This document shows, in pieces, positions 1-5,860 of a stretch of DNA of 13,666 nucleotides. The position numbers and the translations under genes are program-made. Within the stretch, counting starts at the first letter, position 1; the number at the start of each line of letters is the position of its first letter. Origin of the DNA: GCA-2737665 sp044344795 (lineage in GTDB: Bacteria; Bacteroidota; Bacteroidia; Palsa-965); assembly GCA_044344795.1 (NCBI GenBank), contig JBIJCF010000050.1, forward strand, positions 1-13,666, written 5' to 3'. The notes beneath the pieces are model-generated. The model had not been told where the DNA came from. It did no database searches and saw only the letters and a list, made by a program, of their open reading frames with translations.

Positions 1-407
1 TTACCAACAGTGTTCCAATCGAGAGGAGGCATAGCCTGACGTCTTCCGGTTCCCTTAATTGCTGTATCCAAAGCGGCAACAGTAACCGTGTATCGTGGAG
101 TTTGTGTTAATACTTGACGTAATCCTTCCAGACAATCTTCGGAGGCCCACTTATCCTGGAAAACACCTTCTCCGGTTAAAATTCCTTCCAAAATATTAAT
201 CGCTTGCTGCCCTTCGCCTTTAGCGGGGCGAGTACGATCGGCCAAAACAAATTTCTGGAAATGTTGTGGCAACATAATATCGGCAGGACGCAAAACCTGC
301 ATATTGACGTGTCCAAGGCGACAAGATGCGACTCCCAGCGCTATACTGAGAACTGTAATTCCTAAGAAGAGTAATCGTTGCGGTTTCATTCGTGTAGATG
401 TATTCAT
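1..407 (-). CDS. Probable DUF6340-type lipoprotein, 5' part only (runs off left edge)
   Basis: An open frame reads on the minus strand from ATG at 407 to the window edge without a stop, giving about 135 residues of a longer protein. The N-terminus is basic and then hydrophobic and ends in a lipobox (V-A-S-C, Cys29), so the product is probably a lipid-anchored envelope protein. After the lipobox comes a stretch resembling the Bacteroidota DUF6340 family: a V-x-R-P-A motif, then a 'P-Q-H' segment, then a short segment with an Asp-Arg pair where I recall an Asn-Arg pair in the family. The family call is from memory of this pattern and is tentative; the function is unknown. A second in-frame ATG at 389 would give a shorter signal peptide (Cys23) and is equally possible. 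The gene lies 109 bp downstream of the thioredoxin-fold gene on the same strand and could be cotranscribed with it. Confidence 0.6.
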   Translation of the reverse strand, partial: MNTSTRMKPQRLLFLGITVLSIALGVASCRLGHVNMQVLRPADIMLPQHFQKFVLADRTRPAKGEGQQAINILEGILTGEGVFQDKWASEDCLEGLRQVLTQTPRYTVTVAALDTAIKGTGRRQAMPPLDWNTVG

Positions 408-483
408 GGTCTGTTAAAATTGTTTCTATGCGTAAAACGAAAATCGTACCAGTTTTTAAAATCGAGGCTAAATTAATGTACTT

Positions 484-496
484 CCCGATAATCGGG
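484..496 (-). other. Short GC-rich inverted repeat after the thioredoxin-fold gene
   Basis: CCCG-ATAAT-CGGG forms a 4 bp GC stem with a 5-base loop, about 20 bases past the stop codon of the thioredoxin-fold gene. No T tract follows on the minus strand, so it is at most a weak stop or 3'-end stabiliser and may be chance. Confidence 0.2.
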
Positions 497-516
497 TGAC
501 TTAGTTTTGTAAATGG

Positions 517-1686
517 TTATTTCTTCATCTTCGATCGAATGTTCTGCAACAAATCTTCCGTGGCAGCAACATTTTCCTTGGTTTTCTTGCCTTCATCGAT
601 AGCCTGAAGTGCGACTTTTTCGGCCTCTGCAAACTGATCAGTTGCATAAAGCAAACTCGCATACGTATCCAGATACATGTAGTTCGGCTCCACTTTCGTT
701 ACGTCTTTCATCCAGCCCGCAGCCTTAGTTAACTCAGCTTTGTCCGAACAACTCTCATACATGGTCCACGAAATTTCATTGATTAATCCGGCTTGCTTGG
801 CATAACCACCGGTATCAATTACACTCTGCGTAAACTTTGTTAACTGATTCCACTGAGCCGTTGCCGTAAAATATTCGAACGTAAAACCAACTTCATAAAC
901 CGCAGCAACACCCGGCAATTGAGTGTACAATGTTTTAATCGTTGCCTTAAATGCGTTGTCATCCTTGTTTTCAGCCGCTGTCTTTACTTTCTTAGACAGA
1001 ATTCCCACAATTTTATCATCTACCTGATCTTTACCATACAGCGTGCGCAATCGTGGGGCATTGTCCATGATCCAATTGTTATACTTTTCGTTGAGAGTAA
1101 AACGCCACATCACGCTCCAAGCAACTTCCGAAAACAAATCTTTGGTATTGTCCAAAAATGCGGTTACGGTATTTTCCTCCGGATATTTCCGAGACTTCCC
1201 GGGACCAAATGAGTTCTTATAAAAATCGGGAAAGCCCGGATTTAAATCCAAAGAAAGACCGGGAAACGCTTGCTGATTCTCGGGTTTACGAACTGCCTCC
1301 AGCACATTCAAAAATTCAGATGCAGGCGAATATCCCGCAGAAATGTACACCAATTGGCCTTCCGGCGAGAAAAATAAAAATGTCGGAAAAGCATTCACAT
1401 GATATTTCATCGCCAACACCACGCCTTCAGGATCTTTCTCCATTTCACGTTTAGCACTGATGAAATTCGCATTAAGTTCTTTACTCACTTTATCATCAGG
1501 AAAAGTGTTTTTATCCATCACCTTGCACCAGTAACACCAATCGGTGTAACAGTCCAACATGATGTATTTATTTTCCGCCTTGGCCTTTTTTAAGGTTTCT
1601 TCCCAAGAACCTTTAAAGTAATTCGGATCTGCAGATGCCGCTAACGAAATAGCGGAGGCGATGATTAAGGTTATGACGTTTTTCAT
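517..1686 (-). CDS. Secreted thioredoxin-fold protein with C-terminal helical region
   Basis: The product is 389 residues. ATG at 1686 is chosen; a TTG two codons upstream is in frame but less likely. Residues 1-19 form a signal peptide ending A-S-A, so the protein is probably periplasmic. Residues about 22-140 carry a thioredoxin fold with the redox motif W-C-Y-W-C-K (Cys51, Cys54) and the expected cis-proline at N-A-F-P-T (Pro101). This matches the secreted thioredoxin_7/DUF255-like group that reduces or isomerises disulfides. The remaining 240 or so residues are alpha-helical, and the final 60 read like TPR-type repeats, which suggests a partner-binding module. The gene starts 46 bp after porD on the same strand, so it may end the bamD-porD transcript. 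A near-consensus -7 element (TACCTTCG, 1705-1712, one mismatch) leaves room for its own promoter. The substrate is unknown; a role in envelope or T9SS cargo disulfides is inferred from position only. Confidence 0.75.
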   Translation of the reverse strand: MKNVITLIIASAISLAASADPNYFKGSWEETLKKAKAENKYIMLDCYTDWCYWCKVMDKNTFPDDKVSKELNANFISAKREMEKDPEGVVLAMKYHVNAFPTFLFFSPEGQLVYISAGYSPASEFLNVLEAVRKPENQQAFPGLSLDLNPGFPDFYKNSFGPGKSRKYPEENTVTAFLDNTKDLFSEVAWSVMWRFTLNEKYNNWIMDNAPRLRTLYGKDQVDDKIVGILSKKVKTAAENKDDNAFKATIKTLYTQLPGVAAVYEVGFTFEYFTATAQWNQLTKFTQSVIDTGGYAKQAGLINEISWTMYESCSDKAELTKAAGWMKDVTKVEPNYMYLDTYASLLYATDQFAEAEKVALQAIDEGKKTKENVAATEDLLQNIRSKMKK

Positions 1687-1732
1687 GATCAAGAGAATAG
1701 ATCACGAAGGTACAAAAAGCAAGAATAAGAAA

Positions 1733-2641
1733 TTACTGTTGCTGCGTAATTCGCTGATAACGCACCCCGTTGCCCGGGTCAATTTTTTGACACAGCTGTA
1801 CGACTTTACTTTTCTCTTCGGGAAGGCCGCCGGAAAAGAGTTTCACCACTTCATCAGCTTTGGCATTGAAGAAAAACTGCATTGGAAATGACAAAGGACG
1901 TTGATTATGGACTTTTTCCAATTCCATTAAAGCCTCCAATACAGCGGCACGACCGCCCATGACATCAGCATACATCACATCAAAGCCAAGTCGGTGATAT
2001 TTATAATTACAGGTACGTAATGGAGCATACAAAGGCTGCAAATAATTTTCCACCAACCAATAACGATTTTTGGTGCTTTCGAACGATTTCCAACCTTTCT
2101 CCGGAGCGTTCTGTGCGTTAGCGACGATAGTCTGAGCCTTCTGCCAATATGGAGTTCCGCCATTTAACGAAAACGAATCATAGTCCATGGCAAGGATTAC
2201 ATAACACCAATACGCCAGCGTGCTTGTAAGATTGGTCATGTGCTGGTTAATGGTAAAATCCAACGGTTGAAACTCCACATACTTGAATTGAAAATCGGGA
2301 TCATTAAAATTAATCATCACCGAGTTAAACGAACTTTTGTAAGATGTTCGCGTGGACTGAATCTGAATCGTGGCTTTGTATTCGTCGTTGGAAAGCTTAT
2401 CCGTAATGTTAATGAACATGGAACAACTGATTCGTTCTTCGGGAGCGAATACATCGGTTGTCCATTTAGTATTATTTACAAATTCAAAAATTGCTTTTTG
2501 CAAATTATCGAAAATACGACGCTCGATAGTTCCCTGAATTTGAGGCGCAACCACCTGTACTTGGCAGTTTAACTCTTGCGCGTATCCTGCGACAGTTGTA
2601 GCAAGTACAATAACAAGTATGAAAAAAAATCTCTTAATCAT
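1733..2641 (-). CDS. porD: PorD-type protein (DUF4835), T9SS-associated
   Basis: The product is 302 residues with a signal peptide (about 1-21, ending G-Y-A before Q-E), so it is periplasmic or envelope-located. The mature part begins L-N-C-Q-V-Q-V and matches the DUF4835 family, annotated in Bacteroidota as type IX secretion system protein PorD. Family landmarks I recognise are the N-terminal segment predicting binding to folded or membrane partners, F-x-x-L-Q near residues 44-48, a central Y-W-C-Y-V-I-L-A segment, and the conserved M-Y-A-D-V-M region towards the C-terminus. Length is normal for the family. Its start overlaps the end of coaBC by 8 bp (shared ATGATTAA), which implies translational coupling and places it in the bamD-rpoZ-coaBC transcript. 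Its exact biochemical role is not established to my knowledge. Some family members have been annotated only as DUF4835, so the name should be read as a family name. Confidence 0.85.
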   Translation of the reverse strand: MIKRFFFILVIVLATTVAGYAQELNCQVQVVAPQIQGTIERRIFDNLQKAIFEFVNNTKWTTDVFAPEERISCSMFINITDKLSNDEYKATIQIQSTRTSYKSSFNSVMINFNDPDFQFKYVEFQPLDFTINQHMTNLTSTLAYWCYVILAMDYDSFSLNGGTPYWQKAQTIVANAQNAPEKGWKSFESTKNRYWLVENYLQPLYAPLRTCNYKYHRLGFDVMYADVMGGRAAVLEALMELEKVHNQRPLSFPMQFFFNAKADEVVKLFSGGLPEEKSKVVQLCQKIDPGNGVRYQRITQQQ

Positions 2642-3857
2642 GTGATAATAATTGCACCAGATAATCGGAAATATCTTCAGCTACTTCACGCTTTGGCTTC
2701 AGTTCAAATTTAGTGGAATTCCCGTCTTTATCGAGAATAGAAATCTTATTCGTGTCGGTTCCAAAACCTGCACCCGAATCGCGCAATGAATTCAGCACAA
2801 TAGCGTCCAAATTTTTACGCTTCAACTTGGACAAGGCATTTTGTTCTTCGTTTGCTGTTTCCAAAGCAAAACCTATCAACACTTGACCAACTTTCTTCCT
2901 GCTACCGGCAAATGCCAGAATATCCGGTGTTTCTTCTAATTCAATATGCTGCAAGCCACCCTCTTCTTTTTTTATTTTTCCCGAATGAAGTTGTTTAGGG
3001 CGAAAATCAGCAACTGCAGCAGCAAATATTCCGGCATCGGCGTTATTCCAATGCTGTTCAACAACTTTCAACATCTCTTCGGCGCTGCACACATCAACAC
3101 GTTGAACACCGGCTTGTAAATTGAATTTATTCATCGGGCCTGCAACCAGCATTACACGTGCACCTTGACGAGCTAATGCATTAGCTACTTCAACGCCCAT
3201 TTTACCGGAAGAATAATTTCCGATAAATCGAACGGCGTCGATGGCTTCGTATGTTGGTCCTGCTGTTACCACAATGTGCTTTCCTGCAAGACGATTACTT
3301 CTCAAAAAAGATGCCCGAATAAATTCAAAGATCTGTTCCGGTTCCTCCATCCTTCCCTCGCCCACCAAACCGCTCGCCAGTTCACCGTAACGCGCAGGAA
3401 TGACCTGAACTCCATGCGACTGAATAATTCGCAGATTGTCTTGCGTCGTATCGTGCTTATACATGTCCAAGTCCATTGCAGGAGCAACAACTACGGGACA
3501 TTTTGCCGAAAGGTAAACGGCCATTAACAGATTATCGCTGCGACCTGATGCCAATTTGGATAGTGTATGCGCAGTTAGCGGAGCAATTACCATCATATCC
3601 GCCCATAATGCCAGCTCCACATGATTGTTCCACACACCTTCCGTTCCATTTTCAAATTCGGTCCACACGGGATTTCCGGATAATGTACCCATCGTTAATG
3701 GAGTAACGAATTGCTTTGCTCCCGGGGTCATCACCACTTTTACTTCTGCACCGGCTTTACGTAGCATACGAATAAGAAAAGTTGTTTTATACGCAGCGAT
3801 TCCGCCCGTAATACCAACAACTATCTTCTTTCCGGATAAGGTCATTCCTATTCGCAT
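2634..3857 (-). CDS. coaBC: Bifunctional phosphopantothenoylcysteine decarboxylase / phosphopantothenate-cysteine ligase
   Basis: This 407-residue cytoplasmic enzyme does two steps of coenzyme A synthesis: ligation of cysteine to 4'-phosphopantothenate (CoaB) and decarboxylation to 4'-phosphopantetheine (CoaC). The FMN-dependent CoaC half (about 8-185) shows G-I-T-G-G-I-A-A-Y-K, the catalytic His79 in N-H-V-E-L-A, and A-P-A-M-D-L-D-M at 125-132. The CoaB half (about 192-405) shows T-A-G-P-T-Y-E, N-Y-S-S-G-K-M-G (214-221), A-A-V-A-D-F-R-P (280-287) and K-I-K-K (294-297). Two CoaC motif positions differ from the E. coli enzyme: Asp129 stands where PAMN has Asn, and Ser162 stands at the Cys of the A-C-G segment (here A-S-G-L-V-G-E-G-R-M). 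ATG at 3857 is used; an in-frame ATG at 3845 is possible. It follows rpoZ, as dfp/coaBC does in many bacteria, and overlaps porD by 8 bp. Confidence 0.95.
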   Translation of the reverse strand: MRIGMTLSGKKIVVGITGGIAAYKTTFLIRMLRKAGAEVKVVMTPGAKQFVTPLTMGTLSGNPVWTEFENGTEGVWNNHVELALWADMMVIAPLTAHTLSKLASGRSDNLLMAVYLSAKCPVVVAPAMDLDMYKHDTTQDNLRIIQSHGVQVIPARYGELASGLVGEGRMEEPEQIFEFIRASFLRSNRLAGKHIVVTAGPTYEAIDAVRFIGNYSSGKMGVEVANALARQGARVMLVAGPMNKFNLQAGVQRVDVCSAEEMLKVVEQHWNNADAGIFAAAVADFRPKQLHSGKIKKEEGGLQHIELEETPDILAFAGSRKKVGQVLIGFALETANEEQNALSKLKRKNLDAIVLNSLRDSGAGFGTDTNKISILDKDGNSTKFELKPKREVAEDISDYLVQLLSHD

Positions 3858-3870
3858 TTAGAAACGACAA

Positions 3871-3898
3871 AGACATGAAAGCAAGCGCCTCCATGTCT
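3871..3898 (-). promoter_or_regulatory. 12 bp hairpin between rpoZ and coaBC
   Basis: On the minus strand the sequence folds as a 12 bp stem (including two G-U pairs) closed by a GCTT tetraloop. The arms are at 3887-3898 and 3871-3882. It ends 13 bases before the coaBC ATG, and the next bases are moderately T-rich (TTGTCGTTTC) without a clean U tract. It could be a partial terminator or attenuator, an RNA-processing site, or a structure limiting coaBC translation. Confidence 0.4.
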
Positions 3899-3918
3899 GC
3901 AAGTCGTTGTTTTGTTCA

Positions 3919-4248
3919 TTATTCCTGCTCAGCAGAAGGACGACGGAAATACACTTTTCCTTCTACAAACTCCTGCATTGCGATACTATGTGGCTTTGGA
4001 AGACGCTCGTAAAACTTAGAGATTTCAATCTGTTCACGATTCTCGAACACTTCTTCCAAATTGTCGGTGTGCGAAGCGAATTCGTTCAGCTTACCGGTCA
4101 ATTCTTCTTTCAATTCCGCGCTAATCTGGTTAGCACGTTTTGAAACGATTGCCACGCTTTCGTAAATGTTTCCTGTTTCTGCATCTAGTGCACGAACATC
4201 ACGAGTAACTGTTGTTACTTCTGCGTTGGTTTTCTTGAAATCCACCAT
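3919..4248 (-). CDS. rpoZ: DNA-directed RNA polymerase omega subunit (Bacteroidota type)
   Basis: The product is 109 residues, cytoplasmic, and matches the Rpb6/RpoZ-like omega subunit of Bacteroidota, which helps assemble and stabilise the RNA polymerase core by binding the beta-prime subunit. Recognisable landmarks are T-T-V-T-R-D at 12-17, the strongly conserved G-N-I-Y-E-S-V-A-I-V-S-K-R-A-N-Q-I core at 26-42, and E-V-F-E-N-R-E-Q-I-E-x-S-K-F-Y-E-R-L-P-K-P at 66-86. This C-terminal extension is characteristic of the phylum and absent from the shorter E. coli omega. ATG at 4248 gives the usual N-terminus (M-V-D-F-K-K-T-N-A). It begins 22 bp after bamD and ends 61 bp before coaBC, matching the common rpoZ-coaBC linkage, so it is expected to be cotranscribed with both. 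Confidence 0.92.
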   Translation of the reverse strand: MVDFKKTNAEVTTVTRDVRALDAETGNIYESVAIVSKRANQISAELKEELTGKLNEFASHTDNLEEVFENREQIEISKFYERLPKPHSIAMQEFVEGKVYFRRPSAEQE

Positions 4249-4270
4249 AGTTGTTGTTATTGATTGATTA

Positions 4271-5089
4271 TTATTTGGTCTTCTTTTCGTTAGCCACCTC
4301 TTGTTGCAGGCTCAACGCATTTTCATAAATCTGTCTTGCACGTTTGCTGAATTCCGAAACCGGATAAGCAGCAACAAATGCATTGTATTCGTTAATCGTG
4401 TCTTTAATACGCTGTTCCTTTTTAGCTTCTACACTATTCAATGCCAACTTGTAACGAGCATCCAACTTCATATACAGACATTCTTCACGATACTTCGATG
4501 CCGGAAACTCCTGTAACAGCTGCTCCACACAAGTTATTGTTGCTTTGTAGTCGTCGATGTTGTAATACATCTTCGTGATTTCGAATTTTTTCTTTTCAAC
4601 TTTTGAACGAAGGTTGTCAATCAACTTATTACACTCTTGCACACGCGGACTGTCCGGATAAATCTGAACAAAATATTGGAATTCGTCAATGGCCTGATAC
4701 GTGTCTTGCTGATCTAGTGAAAATGTCGGCGAACTGAGATAGTGACAATACGCACTCATGTATAAACATTCCTCGGCTTTATCACTCAAAGGGAATGTTC
4801 TGAAATACTGTTTGAACTGATATCCACCCAATATGTAATCGCCGTTGTGATAATTACAATATGCCAGATAATACATGACATCTTTACCACGTTCTGTACT
4901 TCTCATGATCGCATACAACTCGTCGAAAAGCATCTGAGCTTTTACGTAATCCTTCTTGTTGTAATACTCAATAGCCTTGTTGTACTTGAGTTCAATATCG
5001 TCGCTCTTCTGAATTTTGTTAAATTCATTACAGCCTGTTCCGATGAACAAGTACAAGAAAGAAAGTAATATCAGGGCGTGTTTAGCCAT
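4271..5089 (-). CDS. bamD: Outer membrane protein assembly factor BamD (lipoprotein)
   Basis: The product is 272 residues. It has a hydrophobic N-terminus and a Cys20 lipidation site in I-G-T-G-C; Gly at -3 is atypical of the textbook lipobox, but Bacteroidota lipoboxes vary. The mature protein is made of TPR-like helical pairs: Y-N-K-K-D-Y-V-K-A at about 43-51, the long L-A-Y-C-N-Y-H-N-G-D-Y segment, Y-F-R-T-F-P-L-S-D-K-A-E-E-C, F-V-Q-I-Y-P-D-S-P, and Q-L-L-Q-E-F-P-A-S-K-Y-R-E-E-C. This spacing of F-P-x-S motifs is the BamD/YfiO pattern. BamD is the essential partner of BamA that delivers outer-membrane beta-barrel precursors on the periplasmic side of the outer membrane. The length is close to the usual 245-280. 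It heads the bamD-rpoZ-coaBC-porD run, 39 bp downstream of the crp-like gene, with a consensus -7 element directly upstream. Confidence 0.87.
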   Translation of the reverse strand: MAKHALILLSFLYLFIGTGCNEFNKIQKSDDIELKYNKAIEYYNKKDYVKAQMLFDELYAIMRSTERGKDVMYYLAYCNYHNGDYILGGYQFKQYFRTFPLSDKAEECLYMSAYCHYLSSPTFSLDQQDTYQAIDEFQYFVQIYPDSPRVQECNKLIDNLRSKVEKKKFEITKMYYNIDDYKATITCVEQLLQEFPASKYREECLYMKLDARYKLALNSVEAKKEQRIKDTINEYNAFVAAYPVSEFSKRARQIYENALSLQQEVANEKKTK

Positions 5090-5100
5090 AATTTAGCTGG

Positions 5101-5108
5101 CAAAGGTA
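5101..5108 (-). promoter_or_regulatory. Candidate bamD promoter, -7 element TACCTTTG
   Basis: TACCTTTG is an exact match to the Bacteroidota -7 consensus TAnnTTTG. A TTAG (5129-5132, one mismatch to the -33 TTTG) lies 20 bases upstream, within the usual spacing. Transcription would start only about 6 bases before the bamD ATG, so the leader would be very short. The -33 part overlaps the crp stop codon. Confidence 0.45.
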
Positions 5109-5113
5109 GTAAA

Positions 5114-5139
5114 TTCCCCCGAAATGATCTAACGGGGAA
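5114..5139 (-). terminator. Weak GC hairpin over the crp-like stop codon
   Basis: On the minus strand TTCCCCG and CGGGGGAA pair (five G-C pairs plus two A-U pairs, one bulged G) around a loop containing the TAG stop of the crp-like gene, followed by a short TTT. It is a plausible weak terminator or attenuator between the crp-like gene and bamD; the T tract is too short for confidence. Confidence 0.35.
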
Positions 5140-5806
5140 GGTCCTCGCTATAATGACGCAACGCCTTTTCGTCCAGAAGACGAATTTTTTTTCCATCCGT
5201 TGCCAATAAACCTTCTTCTTTCAACTGTTGAATCAGGCGAATTGCGGTTTCTGTAACCGTACCGACCAAGGCAGCCAATTCTTCTCGCGTTAAGCCAACA
5301 GCGAGGGTTTGGCCATCATCTTCATAGCCGAATTTATCCACAAGGAGAATCAACGCATCAGCCAAACGCGCTTTTACTGTTTTTCGCGCAAGTCCGGCCA
5401 AATGATGCTCCGCATGACGCAATTCCTCCGTTAATAATCGGATGACCGCATGAGACAGCGATGCATTACTATCGAGCAACAGCAAAAAATCATTTTTAGG
5501 AATAAACCATACTTCCGACGACTCCAATGCTTCTGCAGTGCACGAATACGTGTCGCTGCCTAACACCGCACGGTAACCCATCATATCCCCTGGCCTTCCC
5601 AAGTGGATAATTTGTTCGCGACCACCGGCATCAGTGGTGTACAACTTAAACTTACCCGTCGCTACATAGTAAACACCTGTTGCGGTTTTACCTTCAAAGA
5701 AAAGGCGATCGCCTTTGCGCAAACGATGCTCAGAAACAGAATTCTTCAACACCTCCATTTCTTTGGCACTTAACGATTCTTCCAAACTAAAATGCGGACG
5801 TTTCAT
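5129..5806 (-). CDS. Crp/Fnr-family transcriptional regulator
   Basis: The product is 225 residues, the usual length for the family. Residues about 28-115 form a cyclic-nucleotide-binding-type beta-roll (R-K-G-D-R-L-F-F-E-G, then Y-Y-V-A-T-G-K-F-K-L-Y, then R-P-G-D-M-M-G-Y-R). A long dimerisation helix follows at about 116-150. The C-terminal winged helix-turn-helix (165-212) contains L-T-R-E-E-L-A-A-L-V-G-T-V-T-E-T-A-I-R. The phosphate-binding cassette of cAMP-binding CRP (G-E-L with a later R-S) is not present: the site reads M-G-Y-R-A-V-L-G. The only Cys (Cys89) rules out an FNR-type iron-sulfur cluster. The ligand is therefore unknown. It sits between sucC (54 bp upstream, separated by a strong terminator) and bamD (39 bp downstream). 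Its ATG follows directly after the terminator T tract and no Shine-Dalgarno is visible. The targets cannot be read from the sequence. Confidence 0.87.
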   Translation of the reverse strand: MKRPHFSLEESLSAKEMEVLKNSVSEHRLRKGDRLFFEGKTATGVYYVATGKFKLYTTDAGGREQIIHLGRPGDMMGYRAVLGSDTYSCTAEALESSEVWFIPKNDFLLLLDSNASLSHAVIRLLTEELRHAEHHLAGLARKTVKARLADALILLVDKFGYEDDGQTLAVGLTREELAALVGTVTETAIRLIQQLKEEGLLATDGKKIRLLDEKALRHYSEDLPR

Positions 5807-5838
5807 AAAAAAAAGAGTCCCAACAAACGTCGGGACTC
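5807..5838 (-). terminator. Rho-independent terminator downstream of sucC
   Basis: A perfect 7 bp stem (GAGTCCC 5832-5838 and GGGACTC 5815-5821, minus-strand reading), with a 10-base loop, is followed by eight consecutive T (5807-5814). This is a classic intrinsic terminator for sucC transcription. The T tract directly abuts the ATG (5804-5806) of the crp-like gene. Confidence 0.85.
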
Positions 5839-5845
5839 AAAAGTA
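5838..5845 (-). promoter_or_regulatory. Candidate crp-like gene promoter, -7 element TACTTTTG
   Basis: TACTTTTG exactly matches TAnnTTTG, and its final G is the first base of the terminator stem. Transcription starting 5-7 bases downstream would begin in or just past the left arm, so the new transcript would not form the hairpin and would have a leader of about 25 bases. No clear -33 TTTG is seen at the expected distance, which limits confidence. Confidence 0.4.
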
Positions 5846-5860
5846 CAATTTATTAAAAGA

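Noticed and set aside
1686..1704. TGATC / GATCA repeat before the thioredoxin-fold gene
   Set aside because: The stem is only 5 bp with a 9-base AT-rich loop and overlaps the start codon; likely chance.
2240..2572. 110-residue open frame on the plus strand
   Set aside because: It is antisense to porD, which has clear family features; this frame shows none.
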